A program made the translations under genes and the position numbers. Below the pieces are notes generated by a model, which was not told the DNA's origin, did not search any database, and was given only the letters and a program-made list of their open reading frames with translations. Positions 49,861-64,000 of a stretch of DNA of 64,000 bases are shown piece after piece. The stretch lies in assembly GCF_003491345.1 (NCBI RefSeq), contig NZ_CP025512.1:992001-1056000 (forward strand), in the 5' to 3' direction. Source of the DNA: Neorhizobium sp. SOG26. GTDB taxonomy: Bacteria > Pseudomonadota > Alphaproteobacteria > Rhizobiales > Rhizobiaceae. Position 1 is the stretch's first letter. Each line of letters begins with the position of its first letter.

Positions 49861-50188
49861 CATGAATTCCCGGTCTTTCGAGGCCGGGGATTTCCGGAGA
49901 AATCCGGAACTCCTGTCCGAGATTGCAGGTGGCTCTGAGGTCCCAGATCTTTGAGCCTTAATCACTTCGAGCCTGCATGAGACGGGTAAGACCCGAGATT
50001 TTCGAGCGCTTGCGCTCTGGATATTCGGTTCGAGCCTAGTGTGCCTTGTGCCTGGAGCCGCTGAGGTGACAGTGCGAGGGGACAGGATCCTCAAGCGTCG
50101 CTTGGGATCTTTACCAAAGGATCCCTTGAGGCAAAGGCAAACCCGGTGGGGCCTGCAGGATTGCGGTCCCGCCTACTGGAGACAGACA
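49861..50188 (+). promoter_or_regulatory. rplJ leader region with likely L10(L12) binding element
   Basis: A 328-base non-coding stretch before rplJ. Its 3' part (about 50,080-50,188) contains GGATC/GATCC repeats that can pair, the segment TTGAGGCAAAGGCAAACCCGG and a distal hairpin-forming GGGGCC/GGTCCC set. Position and pattern match the ribosomal protein L10 leader, where the L10-L12 complex represses translation of rplJL. The 5' half (49,861-50,035) probably carries a promoter, but no clear -35/-10 was assigned. No ORF is seen. Confidence 0.65.
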
Positions 50189-50707
50189 GTGGAAAGAGCG
50201 GAAAAACGCGAATTCGTCACGGAGCTGAACGAAGTCTTCAAGGCTTCTGGTTCGGTTGTCGTGGCCCACTATGCTGGTGTCACAGTTGCGCAGATGAACG
50301 ACTTCCGTTCGAAAATGCGTGCTGCTGGCGGCACCGTCAAAGTCGCGAAGAACCGCCTGGCCAAGATCGCTCTTCAGGGCACGGAGTCGGAAGGGATGTC
50401 GGACCTGTTCAAGGGTCAGACGCTCATCGCTTACAGCGATGACCCGGTCGTAGCTCCGAAGGTTGTCTCGGACTTCGCCAAGACTAACGACAAGCTCGTT
50501 GTTCTCGGTGGCGCCATGGGATCGACCACGCTCAACGCCGAAGGTGTCAAGTCGCTTGCGACCCTGCCTTCGCTGGACGAACTGCGTGCAAAGCTGGTGG
50601 GTATGATTCAGACCCCGGCTACCCGCATCGCAGGCGTCGTTCAGGCACCGGCCGGACAGCTGGCTCGCGTGTTCGCAGCATATGCCAAGAAGGACGAAGC
50701 CGCATAA
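50189..50707 (+). CDS. rplJ: 50S ribosomal protein L10
   Basis: 172 residues from GTG 50189, with GGAG 7 bases upstream, giving the typical alphaproteobacterial start [17 protein letters not shown]; a longer upstream frame covers the leader and is not real. Conserved [19 protein letters not shown] and [13 protein letters not shown] bind rRNA, and the C-terminal helix carries the L12 dimers encoded next. Confidence 0.97.
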   Translation: MERAEKREFVTELNEVFKASGSVVVAHYAGVTVAQMNDFRSKMRAAGGTVKVAKNRLAKIALQGTESEGMSDLFKGQTLIAYSDDPVVAPKVVSDFAKTNDKLVVLGGAMGSTTLNAEGVKSLATLPSLDELRAKLVGMIQTPATRIAGVVQAPAGQLARVFAAYAKKDEAA

Positions 50708-50764
50708 GGCGGAACTTCGCTGTTTATTTTAAACCAGTTCGAACCGAACAAAAGGAACTAGAAA

Positions 50765-51142
<378 letters not shown>

Positions 51143-51156
51143 TATCGGAATGTGGC

Positions 51157-51235
51157 GGGTGGGGAGATCTCTCTCCACCCTCCAATTTCCTCCGAACATA
51201 TTACCCAGGATCCGTCCAGAACGGCTCCTGGGTAA
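51157..51235 (+). promoter_or_regulatory. rplL-rpoB spacer hairpins, likely RNase III processing site/attenuator
   Basis: First hairpin GGGTGGGGAGA/TCTCTCCACCC (51157-51180). Second, long hairpin with TTACCCAGGA/TCCTGGGTAA (51201-51210 with 51226-51235) and a nested CCGT/ACGG (51212-51215, 51221-51224), about 14 pairs in all. Neither has a clear T-run. In E. coli an attenuator and an RNase III-cut hairpin lie at exactly this point and uncouple rpoBC levels from ribosomal proteins; a similar role is inferred. Confidence 0.65.
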
Positions 51236-51395
51236 TGGGTTCTCAAGAGGATGGTCCTGAACCGAACCGAAAAGGCAATCCGGCCTGGCGCGTTCGGGAA
51301 GTAGGACGAGATTGGGAATACCATGATCGACGGGAGATCGACTGGCCAGCGAACCCCGTCCGTTGCAGGCCCGGATGCAATTTGAAGGAGCGACG

Positions 51396-54300
51396 ATGGC
51401 TCAGACCCTTTCGTTTAATGGTCGTAGGCGCGTACGCAAGTTTTTTGGAAAAATCCCCGAAGTCACGGAGATGCCGAACCTAATCGAGGTTCAGAAGGCG
51501 TCTTATGACCAGTTCTTGATGGTTGACGAACCGAAGGGCGGCCGCCCTGATGAAGGTCTGAATGCCGTCTTCAAGTCCGTATTCCCGATCACCGATTTCT
51601 CCGGCGCTTCCATGCTGGAATTCGTGTCCTACGAATTCGAGCCGCCGAAGTTCGACGTCGAGGAATGCCGTCAGCGCGACCTGACCTATGCTGCGCCGCT
51701 CAAGGTGACGCTGCGCCTGATCGTGTTCGATATCGATGAGGATACCGGCGCGAAGTCCATCAAGGACATCAAGGAACAGTCCGTCTACATGGGCGACATG
51801 CCGCTCATGACCGACAACGGTACGTTCATCGTGAACGGCACCGAGCGCGTTATCGTGTCCCAGATGCACCGTTCGCCAGGTGTGTTCTTCGACCACGACA
51901 AGGGCAAGAGCCATTCGTCCGGGAAGCTGCTGTTCGCCGCTCGCGTCATTCCGTATCGTGGTTCGTGGCTCGATATCGAATTCGACGCGAAGGACATCGT
52001 GTTCGCCCGTATCGACCGTCGCCGCAAGATCCCCGTGAGCTCGCTGCTCATGGCGCTCGGCATGGACGGTGAAGAAATCCTGTCGACCTTCTACACGAAG
52101 TCGATCTACCAGCGTGACGGCGACGGCTGGCGCATCCCCTTCCAGGCCGAAACCCTGAAGGGCGCCAAGACGCTGTCCGACATGATCGACGCCGACACCG
52201 GCGAAGTCGTTGTCGAAGCCGGCAAGAAGCTGACCCCGCGTCTCCTGCGTCAGTTGACCGAAAAGGGCCTGAAGGCTCTCAAGGCCACCGATGACGAGCT
52301 CTACGGCAACTACCTTGCCGAAGACATCGTCAACATGGAAACCGGTGAGATCTACCTGGAAGCAGGCGACGAGATCGACGAGAAGACCCTGCCGATCATC
52401 CTGAAGGCTGGCTTCGACGAGATTCCGGTTCTCGGCATCGACCACATCAATGTCGGCGCCTACATCCGCAACACGCTTGCCGCTGACAAGAACGAGAACC
52501 GCCAGGACGCTCTGTTCGACATCTACCGTGTCATGCGTCCGGGTGAACCGCCGACCATGGAATCGGCTGAAGCGATGTTCAACTCGCTGTTCTTCGATCC
52601 GGAGCGTTACGACCTCTCCGCCGTTGGCCGCGTCAAGATGAACATGCGCCTCGACCTGCAGGTTGAAGACACCGTTCGCGTTCTTCGCAAGGAAGACATC
52701 CTGGCCGTGGTCAAGATGCTTGTCGAACTGCGCGACGGCAAGGGCGAGATCGACGACATCGACAACCTCGGCAACCGTCGTGTTCGCTCGGTTGGTGAAT
52801 TGATGGAGAACCAGTATCGCCTGGGTCTGCTGCGCATGGAGCGCGCCATCAAGGAACGCATGTCGTCCATCGAGATCGACACCGTGATGCCGCAGGACCT
52901 GATCAACGCGAAGCCGGCTGCTGCCGCCGTTCGCGAGTTCTTCGGTTCCTCGCAGCTGTCGCAGTTCATGGACCAGGTGAACCCGCTTTCGGAAATCACC
53001 CACAAGCGCCGTCTTTCGGCTCTTGGACCGGGTGGTCTGACCCGCGAGCGCGCAGGCTTCGAAGTCCGCGACGTTCACCCGACCCACTACGGCCGTATCT
53101 GCCCGATCGAAACGCCGGAAGGCCCGAACATCGGTCTGATCAACTCGCTTGCAACCTTCGCCCGCGTCAACAAGTACGGCTTCATTGAAAGCCCGTACCG
53201 CAAGATCGTCGACGGCAAGGTCACCAACGACGTGCTTTACCTCTCCGCCATGGAAGAAGCCAAGTACTACGTTGCGCAGGCAAACGCGCCGCTTGAGGCC
53301 GACGGTTCGTTCTCGGAAGAGTTCGTGGTTTGCCGCCACGCCGGCGAAGTGATGCTCGCTCCGCGCGACAACATCAACCTGATGGACGTCTCGCCGAAGC
53401 AGCTCGTTTCGGTTGCAGCGGCTCTCATCCCGTTCCTGGAAAACGACGACGCCAACCGCGCCCTCATGGGCTCCAACATGCAGCGTCAGGCCGTTCCGCT
53501 GGTTCGTGCCGAAGCGCCGTTCGTTGGTACCGGTATGGAGCCGGTCGTGGCTCGCGACTCCGGTGCTGCCATTGCTGCCCGTCGTGGCGGCGTGGTCGAC
53601 CAGGTCGATGCAACCCGTATCGTCATCCGCGCAACGGAAGACCTCGATGCTTCGAAGTCTGGCGTCGACATCTATCGCCTGCAGAAGTTCCAGCGTTCGA
53701 ACCAGAACACCTGCGTCAACCAGCGTCCGCTGGTCGCCGTCGGTGACGTTCTGAATAAGGGCGACATCATTGCGGACGGTCCGTCGACCGACCTCGGTGA
53801 CCTGGCTCTCGGCCGCAACGCGCTCGTCGCGTTCATGCCGTGGAACGGCTACAACTACGAAGACTCGATCCTGATGTCGGAACGTATCGTTGCGGACGAC
53901 GTGTTCACCTCCATCCACATCGAAGAATTCGAAGTGATGGCGCGTGACACCAAGCTTGGTCCGGAAGAAATCACGCGCGACATTCCGAACGTTTCGGAAG
54001 AAGCGCTGAAGAACCTCGACGAAGCCGGCATCGTGTACATCGGCGCCGAAGTCCAGCCGGGCGACATCCTCGTCGGCAAGATCACGCCGAAGGGCGAAAG
54101 CCCGATGACGCCGGAAGAAAAGCTTCTGCGCGCCATCTTCGGTGAAAAGGCATCCGACGTTCGCGACACGTCCATGCGCATGCCTCCGGGCACGTTCGGT
54201 ACCGTCGTCGAAGTTCGCGTATTCAACCGTCACGGCGTCGAAAAGGACGAGCGTGCGATGGCCATCGAGCGCGAGGAAATCGAACGCCTCGCCAAGGACC

Positions 54301-55532
54301 GCGACGACGAACAGGCGATCCTCGACCGTAACGTCTACGGCCGTCTGCTCGACATGCTTCGCGGCCAGGTCTCGGTTGCAGGTCCGAAGGGCTTCAAGAA
54401 GGGCGTCGAGCTGTCCAACGCCGTCGTCTCCGAATATCCCCGCTCGCAGTGGTGGATGTTTGCCGTCGAGGACGAAAAGGTCCAGGGCGAGATCGAAGCT
54501 CTGCGTGGCCAGTACGACGAATCCAAGTCGCGCCTTGAACAGCGCTTCATGGACAAGGTCGAGAAGGTCCAGCGCGGTGACGAAATGCCTCCGGGCGTCA
54601 TGAAGATGGTCAAGGTCTTTGTCGCTGTGAAGCGCAAGATCCAGCCAGGCGACAAGATGGCCGGCCGTCACGGCAACAAGGGTGTTGTATCGCGTATCGT
54701 TCCGATCGAGGACATGCCGTTCCTCGAGGATGGCACGCATGTCGACATCTGCTTGAACCCGCTCGGCGTTCCGTCGCGCATGAACGTTGGTCAGATTCTT
54801 GAAACCCATCTTGCATGGGCATGCGCAGGCATGGGCAAGAAGATCGGCGAATTGCTCGAGGAATACCGCAAGACGCAGGACATCACCGACCTGAAGCGCG
54901 AGCTGACGGAAGTGTATGCCAGCCAGGCCCGCGACGAAGTTTCGACTTTTGACGACGAGTCCCTGGTTCGTCTTGCCGAACAGTCCAAGCGCGGCGTGTC
55001 GATTGCGACGCCGGTCTTCGACGGTGCACATGAGCCGGACGTTGCAGCCATGCTGAAGAAGGCGGGTCTGCATGAGTCGGGTCAGTCGGTCCTCTACGAC
55101 GGACGGACTGGCGAAGCCTTCGACCGCAAGGTCACGGTTGGCTACATGTACATGATCAAGCTGAACCACCTCGTGGACGACAAGATCCACGCGCGTTCGA
55201 TCGGTCCGTACTCGCTTGTTACCCAGCAGCCGCTGGGCGGTAAGGCGCAGTTCGGTGGCCAGCGCTTCGGCGAAATGGAGGTCTGGGCTCTGGAAGCCTA
55301 TGGTGCCGCCTACACGCTGCAGGAAATGCTGACCGTGAAGTCGGACGACGTGGCTGGTCGTACAAAGGTCTACGAAGCGATCGTCCGTGGCGACGACACC
55401 TTCGAAGCGGGCATTCCGGAGAGCTTCAACGTTCTCGTCAAGGAAATGCGCTCGCTGGGCCTGTCGGTGGAGCTCGAGAACTCGAAGCTCGAAGCGGCGG
55501 AAGCCGGCCAGCTGCCAGACGCAGCGGAATAA
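51396..55532 (+). CDS. rpoB: RNA polymerase subunit beta
   Basis: 1378 residues from ATG 51396 (GAAGGAG 5 bases upstream); 11 more codons are open upstream but lack a Shine-Dalgarno. The rifampicin region reads [18 protein letters not shown] with [12 protein letters not shown], which has the normal alphaproteobacterial residues, so susceptibility is expected. Catalytic and bridge contacts such as GYNYEDSI and [10 protein letters not shown] are intact. The C-terminus ends in an acidic Ala/Glu tail. Forms the catalytic core with RpoC. Confidence 0.98.
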   Translation: MAQTLSFNGRRRVRKFFGKIPEVTEMPNLIEVQKASYDQFLMVDEPKGGRPDEGLNAVFKSVFPITDFSGASMLEFVSYEFEPPKFDVEECRQRDLTYAAPLKVTLRLIVFDIDEDTGAKSIKDIKEQSVYMGDMPLMTDNGTFIVNGTERVIVSQMHRSPGVFFDHDKGKSHSSGKLLFAARVIPYRGSWLDIEFDAKDIVFARIDRRRKIPVSSLLMALGMDGEEILSTFYTKSIYQRDGDGWRIPFQAETLKGAKTLSDMIDADTGEVVVEAGKKLTPRLLRQLTEKGLKALKATDDELYGNYLAEDIVNMETGEIYLEAGDEIDEKTLPIILKAGFDEIPVLGIDHINVGAYIRNTLAADKNENRQDALFDIYRVMRPGEPPTMESAEAMFNSLFFDPERYDLSAVGRVKMNMRLDLQVEDTVRVLRKEDILAVVKMLVELRDGKGEIDDIDNLGNRRVRSVGELMENQYRLGLLRMERAIKERMSSIEIDTVMPQDLINAKPAAAAVREFFGSSQLSQFMDQVNPLSEITHKRRLSALGPGGLTRERAGFEVRDVHPTHYGRICPIETPEGPNIGLINSLATFARVNKYGFIESPYRKIVDGKVTNDVLYLSAMEEAKYYVAQANAPLEADGSFSEEFVVCRHAGEVMLAPRDNINLMDVSPKQLVSVAAALIPFLENDDANRALMGSNMQRQAVPLVRAEAPFVGTGMEPVVARDSGAAIAARRGGVVDQVDATRIVIRATEDLDASKSGVDIYRLQKFQRSNQNTCVNQRPLVAVGDVLNKGDIIADGPSTDLGDLALGRNALVAFMPWNGYNYEDSILMSERIVADDVFTSIHIEEFEVMARDTKLGPEEITRDIPNVSEEALKNLDEAGIVYIGAEVQPGDILVGKITPKGESPMTPEEKLLRAIFGEKASDVRDTSMRMPPGTFGTVVEVRVFNRHGVEKDERAMAIEREEIERLAKDRDDEQAILDRNVYGRLLDMLRGQVSVAGPKGFKKGVELSNAVVSEYPRSQWWMFAVEDEKVQGEIEALRGQYDESKSRLEQRFMDKVEKVQRGDEMPPGVMKMVKVFVAVKRKIQPGDKMAGRHGNKGVVSRIVPIEDMPFLEDGTHVDICLNPLGVPSRMNVGQILETHLAWACAGMGKKIGELLEEYRKTQDITDLKRELTEVYASQARDEVSTFDDESLVRLAEQSKRGVSIATPVFDGAHEPDVAAMLKKAGLHESGQSVLYDGRTGEAFDRKVTVGYMYMIKLNHLVDDKIHARSIGPYSLVTQQPLGGKAQFGGQRFGEMEVWALEAYGAAYTLQEMLTVKSDDVAGRTKVYEAIVRGDDTFEAGIPESFNVLVKEMRSLGLSVELENSKLEAAEAGQLPDAAE

Positions 55533-55539
55533 GTTGGAA

Positions 55540-55565
55540 GGCGCGCGCCGCATCAGGCGCGCGCC
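55540..55565. repeat. Paired palindromes in the rpoB-rpoC spacer
   Basis: GGCGCGCGCC-gcatca-GGCGCGCGCC: two identical 10-base palindromes 8 bases after the rpoB stop, able to form a 10-bp hairpin. No T-run, so more likely an mRNA-stabilising or processing element than a terminator. The 180-base spacer is otherwise without features. Confidence 0.6.
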
Positions 55566-55712
55566 GCTCCCGCCGCCGGTTCCCGCCGGCAGTGACGGGA
55601 AACTTTCGCCGCATTTCGCGGCTATGACCGTTTTAGTGCTTCGGCGCGTCCATCCCGGGAATTTGGACACGACCGTCGCAAGCGAGGGCTTCCGCCCCTA
55701 AAGGAGATAGGC

Positions 55713-59921
<4,209 letters not shown>

Positions 59922-59966
59922 GCAGGCGAGGGGGCCCGGAAACGGGCTCCTTTCCGACAGCAAACA

Positions 59967-59994
59967 AAAACGCCCGGAGCGATCCGGGCGTTTT
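59967..59994. terminator. Bidirectional terminator after rpoC
   Basis: Perfect stem AAAACGCCCGGA/TCCGGGCGTTTT (59967-59978 with 59983-59994) with GCGA loop and T-runs on both strands. It stops rpoC transcription and that of the converging small gene. Confidence 0.93.
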
Positions 59995-60034
59995 GCATTT
60001 CAGACAGATGATGAAGAGCTCGAAACCGTCCGTC

Positions 60035-60334
60035 CTAGTCGAAACGAATGATCGCCACTTCGCCTTCAAGTGCGCCCTGGTAGGCGGAAGCATGTGGCTC
60101 TTCGGTCGGGATGTCGGTGAGCACGCCGATCTGGTCGAGGTCGGCTTCGAGAAAACCTTCTTCGGAAAGCGCGTTCAAGGCTTCACGAACGGCCGAGTCG
60201 TCGTCCGGCGCCTGCAGCATGATGTGCAGCTCGATTCCCTGGCCGCCCTTCTGTTCGTAGCCCTTGCCGATAATGATGAACACCATCGGTCCTTCGGCAA
60301 TGTTGTCGTTGTCGGGATTGTCGATCATGTCCAT
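60035..60334 (-). CDS. Conserved hypothetical protein (99 aa)
   Basis: 99 residues, acidic (MDMIDNPDNDNIAEGPMVFI...), with FIIIGKGYEQKGGQGIELHI, an alpha/beta segment SAVREALNALSEEGFLEADL and a C-terminus GALEGEVAIIRFD. It is oriented against rpoC and rpsL and ends at the shared terminator. Similar short proteins occur at this locus in rhizobia as I recall; function unknown. Confidence 0.75.
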   Translation of the reverse strand: MDMIDNPDNDNIAEGPMVFIIIGKGYEQKGGQGIELHIMLQAPDDDSAVREALNALSEEGFLEADLDQIGVLTDIPTEEPHASAYQGALEGEVAIIRFD

Positions 60335-60808
60335 CTCCGTTTGAACCTTCTGGAGCGTTGAAAGGGGAAGTCAGTTGGTATGTTCCAACCCATAGTGACA
60401 TCTGGAACTGATTCCCAAGCGTTAAAGCCGAAGAACAGAAGAATTAACGAAAACCTGTCATCTTGTCGCTCAGCGGGCTCCGGAAAGCCCGCGAAAGCTA
60501 TTATTTTGGGCCCAGCCCTTGACGGACAGGGGCTAAAACAGTAAACGCCCACCCATCGGAAGCGATGTGAGGCTTGTCCGTCCGGGATGACTCGTTCCGG
60601 AGTTCGTCTCAAACACGGTTCCATACGCACGTTGAAGACATGAATGCTGCACGCACGACGCATGTATAATGCGTCCTCTGCCTTCTGTGGTCCATTCCAA
60701 ATTGGGATTGGGCCACGTTTTGCGCATGAGGAAATGTGTGTGTCGCCCGCCGGAAACGGCATCAGATTGGCCCGAAAGGGTGCTGAGAAACACGTAAGGG
60801 ATGGTTGA
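60335..60808. other. Intergenic region upstream of rpsL
   Basis: 474 bases between the divergent small gene and rpsL. Frames that stay open here are Arg/Pro-rich and antisense-like, so no gene is called. It should contain the promoter and leader of the rpsL-rpsG-fusA-tuf operon. A reliable promoter or the ribosomal-protein binding site could not be placed by eye. Confidence 0.6.
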
Positions 60809-61180
60809 ATGCCTACCGTAAACCAGCTGATCCGCAAGCCTCGCCAGGCGAACGTAAAGCGCAACAAGGTTCCTGCCCTGCAGGAGAACCCGCAGAAGCG
60901 TGGTGTTTGCACCCGCGTCTACACCACGACCCCGAAGAAGCCGAACTCGGCTCTGCGTAAGGTTGCCAAGATCCGCCTGACCAATGGCTTCGAAGTCATC
61001 GGCTATATTCCGGGCGAAGGCCACAACCTGCAGGAACACTCTGTCGTCATGATCCGTGGCGGCCGTGTAAAGGACTTGCCGGGTGTGCGTTACCACATCA
61101 TCCGCGGCGTTCTCGACACCCAGGGTGTTAAGAACCGCAAGCAGCGCCGTTCCAAGTACGGTGCGAAGCGTCCGAAGTAA
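60809..61180 (+). CDS. rpsL: 30S ribosomal protein S12
   Basis: 123 residues. The decoding-centre loops [16 protein letters not shown] (with Lys43) and [15 protein letters not shown] (with Lys88) carry wild-type residues, so no streptomycin-resistance change is present. First gene of the streptomycin operon (rpsL-rpsG-fusA-tuf). Confidence 0.98.
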   Translation: MPTVNQLIRKPRQANVKRNKVPALQENPQKRGVCTRVYTTTPKKPNSALRKVAKIRLTNGFEVIGYIPGEGHNLQEHSVVMIRGGRVKDLPGVRYHIIRGVLDTQGVKNRKQRRSKYGAKRPK

Positions 61181-61208
61181 TTCGGGCTCCAGGTCATCCT
61201 GGACATGA

Positions 61209-61745
<537 letters not shown>

Positions 61746-61778
61746 TCTTCACCCGATCGAATTTCGAAAGGCAGTCCT

Positions 61779-63878
61779 ATGGCTCGCGAATATAAAATCG
61801 AAGACTACCGCAATTTCGGTATCATGGCGCATATCGACGCCGGCAAGACGACGACCACCGAGCGTATTCTTTATTACACCGGCAAGTCGCACAAGATCGG
61901 CGAAGTTCACGACGGCGCAGCCACGATGGACTGGATGGAGCAGGAGCAGGAGCGTGGCATCACGATCACCTCTGCTGCCACCACGACCTTCTGGAAGGGT
62001 CGCGACGGCAAGATGCGCCGTTTCAACATCATCGACACCCCCGGCCACGTTGACTTCACCATCGAAGTCGAACGTTCGCTGCGCGTGCTCGACGGTGCCA
62101 TCGCTCTTCTCGACGCCAACGCAGGCGTAGAGCCGCAGACGGAAACCGTCTGGCGTCAGGCTGAGAAGTATCATGTTCCGCGCATGATCTTCTGCAACAA
62201 GATGGACAAGACCGGTGCTGACTTCTACCGCTCGGTAGAGATGATCAAGACCCGTCTCGGCGCCACCGCTGTTGTCATGCAGCTGCCGATCGGCGCTGAA
62301 AGCGACTTCAAGGGCGTGATCGACCTGATCGAGATGAACGCTCTCGTCTGGCGCGATGAGTCGCTTGGCGCTGCCTGGGATGTCGTCGAAATCCCGGCCG
62401 ACATGAAGGACAAGGCTGAAGAATATCGCGAAAAGCTGATCGAGACCGTTGTCGAGATCGATGAAGAAGCGATGGAAGCCTACCTGAACGGCGACATGCC
62501 GTCGAACGACAAGATCCGCGAACTCGTTCGTCGCGGTACGATCGACGTCAAGTTCCACCCGATGTTCTGCGGCACTGCCTTCAAGAACAAGGGCGTTCAG
62601 CCGCTCCTCGACGCGGTTGTCGACTACCTGCCGTCGCCGCTCGACATTCCGGCGATCAAGGGCATCGACACCAAGACGGAAGCCGAAATCGAGCGTCACG
62701 CTGACGACGAAGAGCCGCTTGCAATGCTCGCGTTCAAGATCATGAACGACCCCTTCGTTGGTTCGCTCACCTTCGCTCGCATTTACTCCGGCAAGCTCGA
62801 GAAGGGCTCGTCTGTCATGAACACGGTCAAGGACAAGCGCGAGCGTGTCGGCCGTATGCTGCAGATGCACTCCAACTCGCGTGAAGACATCGAAGAAGCC
62901 TTCGCAGGCGACATCGTTGCTCTGGCAGGCCTCAAGGAAACCACCACTGGCGATACGCTCTGCGACCCGCTGAAGCCGGTTATCCTCGAGCGCATGGAAT
63001 TCCCCGAGCCGGTCATCCAGATCGCGATCGAGCCGAAGTCCAAGGGCGACCAGGAAAAGATGGGCCTCGCGCTCAACCGCCTGGCTGCGGAAGACCCGTC
63101 GTTCCGCGTCAAGACCGACCAGGAATCCGGCCAGACCATCATTGCCGGCATGGGCGAGCTTCACCTCGACATCATCGTCGACCGCATGCGTCGCGAGTTC
63201 AAGGTTGAAGCCAACGTCGGTGCTCCGCAGGTTGCTTACCGCGAAACCATCACCCGCAAGACGGAAGAAGATTACACGCACAAGAAGCAGACCGGTGGTA
63301 CCGGCCAGTTCGCGCGCGTCAAGCTGATCTTCGAACCGAACCCGGATGGCGAAGATTTCGTGTTCGAATCCAAGATCGTCGGTGGTGCTGTTCCGAAGGA
63401 ATACATCCCGGGCGTTCAGAAGGGTATCGAAAGCGTCCTGTCTTCCGGTCCGCTGGCAGGCTTCCCGATGCTGGGCGTCAAGGCGACCCTCATCGACGGC
63501 GCCTTCCACGACGTCGACTCGTCGGTTCTCGCGTTCGAAATCGCCTCCCGCGCTTGCTTCCGTGAAGCAGCTAAGAAGGCTGGTGCTCAGCTCCTCGAGC
63601 CGATGATGAAGGTCGAAGTCGTGACGCCGGAAGATTACGTTGGTGACGTGATCGGTGACCTGAACTCTCGCCGTGGTCAGATCCAGGGCCAGGAAAGCCG
63701 CGGTATCGCCGTGGTGATCAACGCCCACGTACCGCTGGCGAACATGTTCAAGTACGTCGACAACCTGCGCTCCATGTCGCAGGGCCGCGCACAGTACTCG
63801 ATGGTCTTCGATCACTACGCGCCGGTTCCGTCGAACGTCGCAACTGAAATCCAGGCCAAGTACTCCGGTCAGAAGTGA
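61779..63878 (+). CDS. fusA: Elongation factor G
   Basis: 699 residues. G domain: [33 protein letters not shown]; domain II and the domain IV tip (about 480-600) with QVAYRETI and GQFARVKL; domain V to the C-terminus. It drives translocation on the ribosome. 33 bases after rpsG, and followed by tuf. Confidence 0.98.
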   Translation: MAREYKIEDYRNFGIMAHIDAGKTTTTERILYYTGKSHKIGEVHDGAATMDWMEQEQERGITITSAATTTFWKGRDGKMRRFNIIDTPGHVDFTIEVERSLRVLDGAIALLDANAGVEPQTETVWRQAEKYHVPRMIFCNKMDKTGADFYRSVEMIKTRLGATAVVMQLPIGAESDFKGVIDLIEMNALVWRDESLGAAWDVVEIPADMKDKAEEYREKLIETVVEIDEEAMEAYLNGDMPSNDKIRELVRRGTIDVKFHPMFCGTAFKNKGVQPLLDAVVDYLPSPLDIPAIKGIDTKTEAEIERHADDEEPLAMLAFKIMNDPFVGSLTFARIYSGKLEKGSSVMNTVKDKRERVGRMLQMHSNSREDIEEAFAGDIVALAGLKETTTGDTLCDPLKPVILERMEFPEPVIQIAIEPKSKGDQEKMGLALNRLAAEDPSFRVKTDQESGQTIIAGMGELHLDIIVDRMRREFKVEANVGAPQVAYRETITRKTEEDYTHKKQTGGTGQFARVKLIFEPNPDGEDFVFESKIVGGAVPKEYIPGVQKGIESVLSSGPLAGFPMLGVKATLIDGAFHDVDSSVLAFEIASRACFREAAKKAGAQLLEPMMKVEVVTPEDYVGDVIGDLNSRRGQIQGQESRGIAVVINAHVPLANMFKYVDNLRSMSQGRAQYSMVFDHYAPVPSNVATEIQAKYSGQK

Positions 63879-63943
63879 CCGGAGTAATCCGCCCCATAAA
63901 CTGAGAGATAACCCCTGACGGGGATAAAAACGGAGAGCCGGTA

Positions 63944-64000
63944 ATGGCAAAGAGCAAGTTTGAGCGCAACAAGCCGCACGTCAACATTGGCACGATTGGT
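63944..64000 (+). CDS. tuf: Elongation factor Tu (second copy), cut by window end
   Basis: First 19 codons, [19 protein letters not shown], then the window ends. The DNA differs from the tuf gene at 43286 by a single base in 57, as expected for tuf pairs kept alike by gene conversion. GGAGAGCCG precedes the ATG. The operon place after fusA is classical. Confidence 0.96.

Noticed and set aside
50039..50188. Upstream extension of the rplJ frame
   Set aside because: It lies in the structured leader; homologous L10 proteins begin with the MERAEKREF sequence from GTG 50189.
52920..53110. Rifampicin-resistance change in rpoB (Val in MDQVNPLSE instead of Asn of E. coli)
   Set aside because: Val at this place is the usual residue in alphaproteobacterial RpoB; the known resistance positions carry sensitive-type residues.
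51480..55670. A 1396-codon open frame on the minus strand opposite rpoB
   Set aside because: It mirrors rpoB codon bias (rare stops opposite biased codons), has His/Arg/Val-rich non-protein composition, no Shine-Dalgarno and no recognisable domain.
60325..60912. Minus-strand frame overlapping the rpsL upstream region
   Set aside because: It runs into rpsL antisense, has low-complexity composition and no ribosome-binding site.
61749..63950. A 733-codon minus-strand frame opposite fusA
   Set aside because: Antisense shadow of a highly biased gene, with no conserved motif.

Overview
The window comes from a Rhizobiaceae-type alphaproteobacterial chromosome (Rhizobium/Sinorhizobium/Agrobacterium relatives), judged from the gene order and from protein details such as RpoC beginning [12 protein letters not shown] and the alphaproteobacterial variant of the RpoB rifampicin region. 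It has two parts: the right-hand 39.3 kb of an integrated podovirus-like prophage (1 to about 39,310) and 24.7 kb of conserved host chromosome (39,311 to 64,000).

Prophage. The left end, including any integrase and main repressor, lies outside the window. From left to right: (i) a tightly overlapping early cassette (1-7,566) with an RMF-like fragment, a RuvC-like resolvase, an SF2 helicase, a SPPF-motif DNA methyltransferase, a DnaB-type helicase, a C5-cytosine methyltransferase that contains a second overlapping gene, and a protein made only of a DnaA domain IV; (ii) small accessory genes (7,700-8,850); (iii) packaging and head genes (8,860-17,600: terminase small and large subunits, T7-type head-tail connector portal, scaffold, an HNH homing endonuclease inserted before the major capsid gene); (iv) T7-like tail tube and ejection proteins (17,584-27,505: gp11-, gp12-, gp13-GNAT-, gp14-, gp15/SLT- and gp16-like); (v) a tail spike bounded by terminators (27,711-30,210); (vi) a likely lysogenic-conversion cargo of a four-part glycosyltransferase and a methyltransferase (30,699-33,894); (vii) lysis genes (GH19 endolysin, overlapping spanins, small membrane proteins); (viii) a leftward operon with a secreted SNase-like nuclease, controlled by a divergent region with four TGTACA-type boxes next to a ribbon-helix-helix gene. 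The prophage ends in the 3' half of a tRNA-Thr(TGT), which is the right attachment site.

Host region. ugd, cysQ and rlmB are read leftward. They are followed by tRNA-Tyr, tRNA-Gly and the first tuf gene, a divergent pair of KpsS-like capsule glycosyltransferase/export paralogues, tRNA-Trp, and then the classical secE-nusG-rplKA-rplJL-rpoBC-rpsL-rpsG-fusA-tuf cluster. The second tuf is cut by the window end. The spacers carry recognisable leaders, including an L10-type leader before rplJ and a long hairpin between rplL and rpoB that looks like an RNase III site.

Together, the phage part encodes replication, two DNA methylation activities, virion assembly, genome ejection, lysis, and surface-polysaccharide modification. 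It sits a few hundred bases from host polysaccharide genes (ugd) and from the essential translation/transcription operon.
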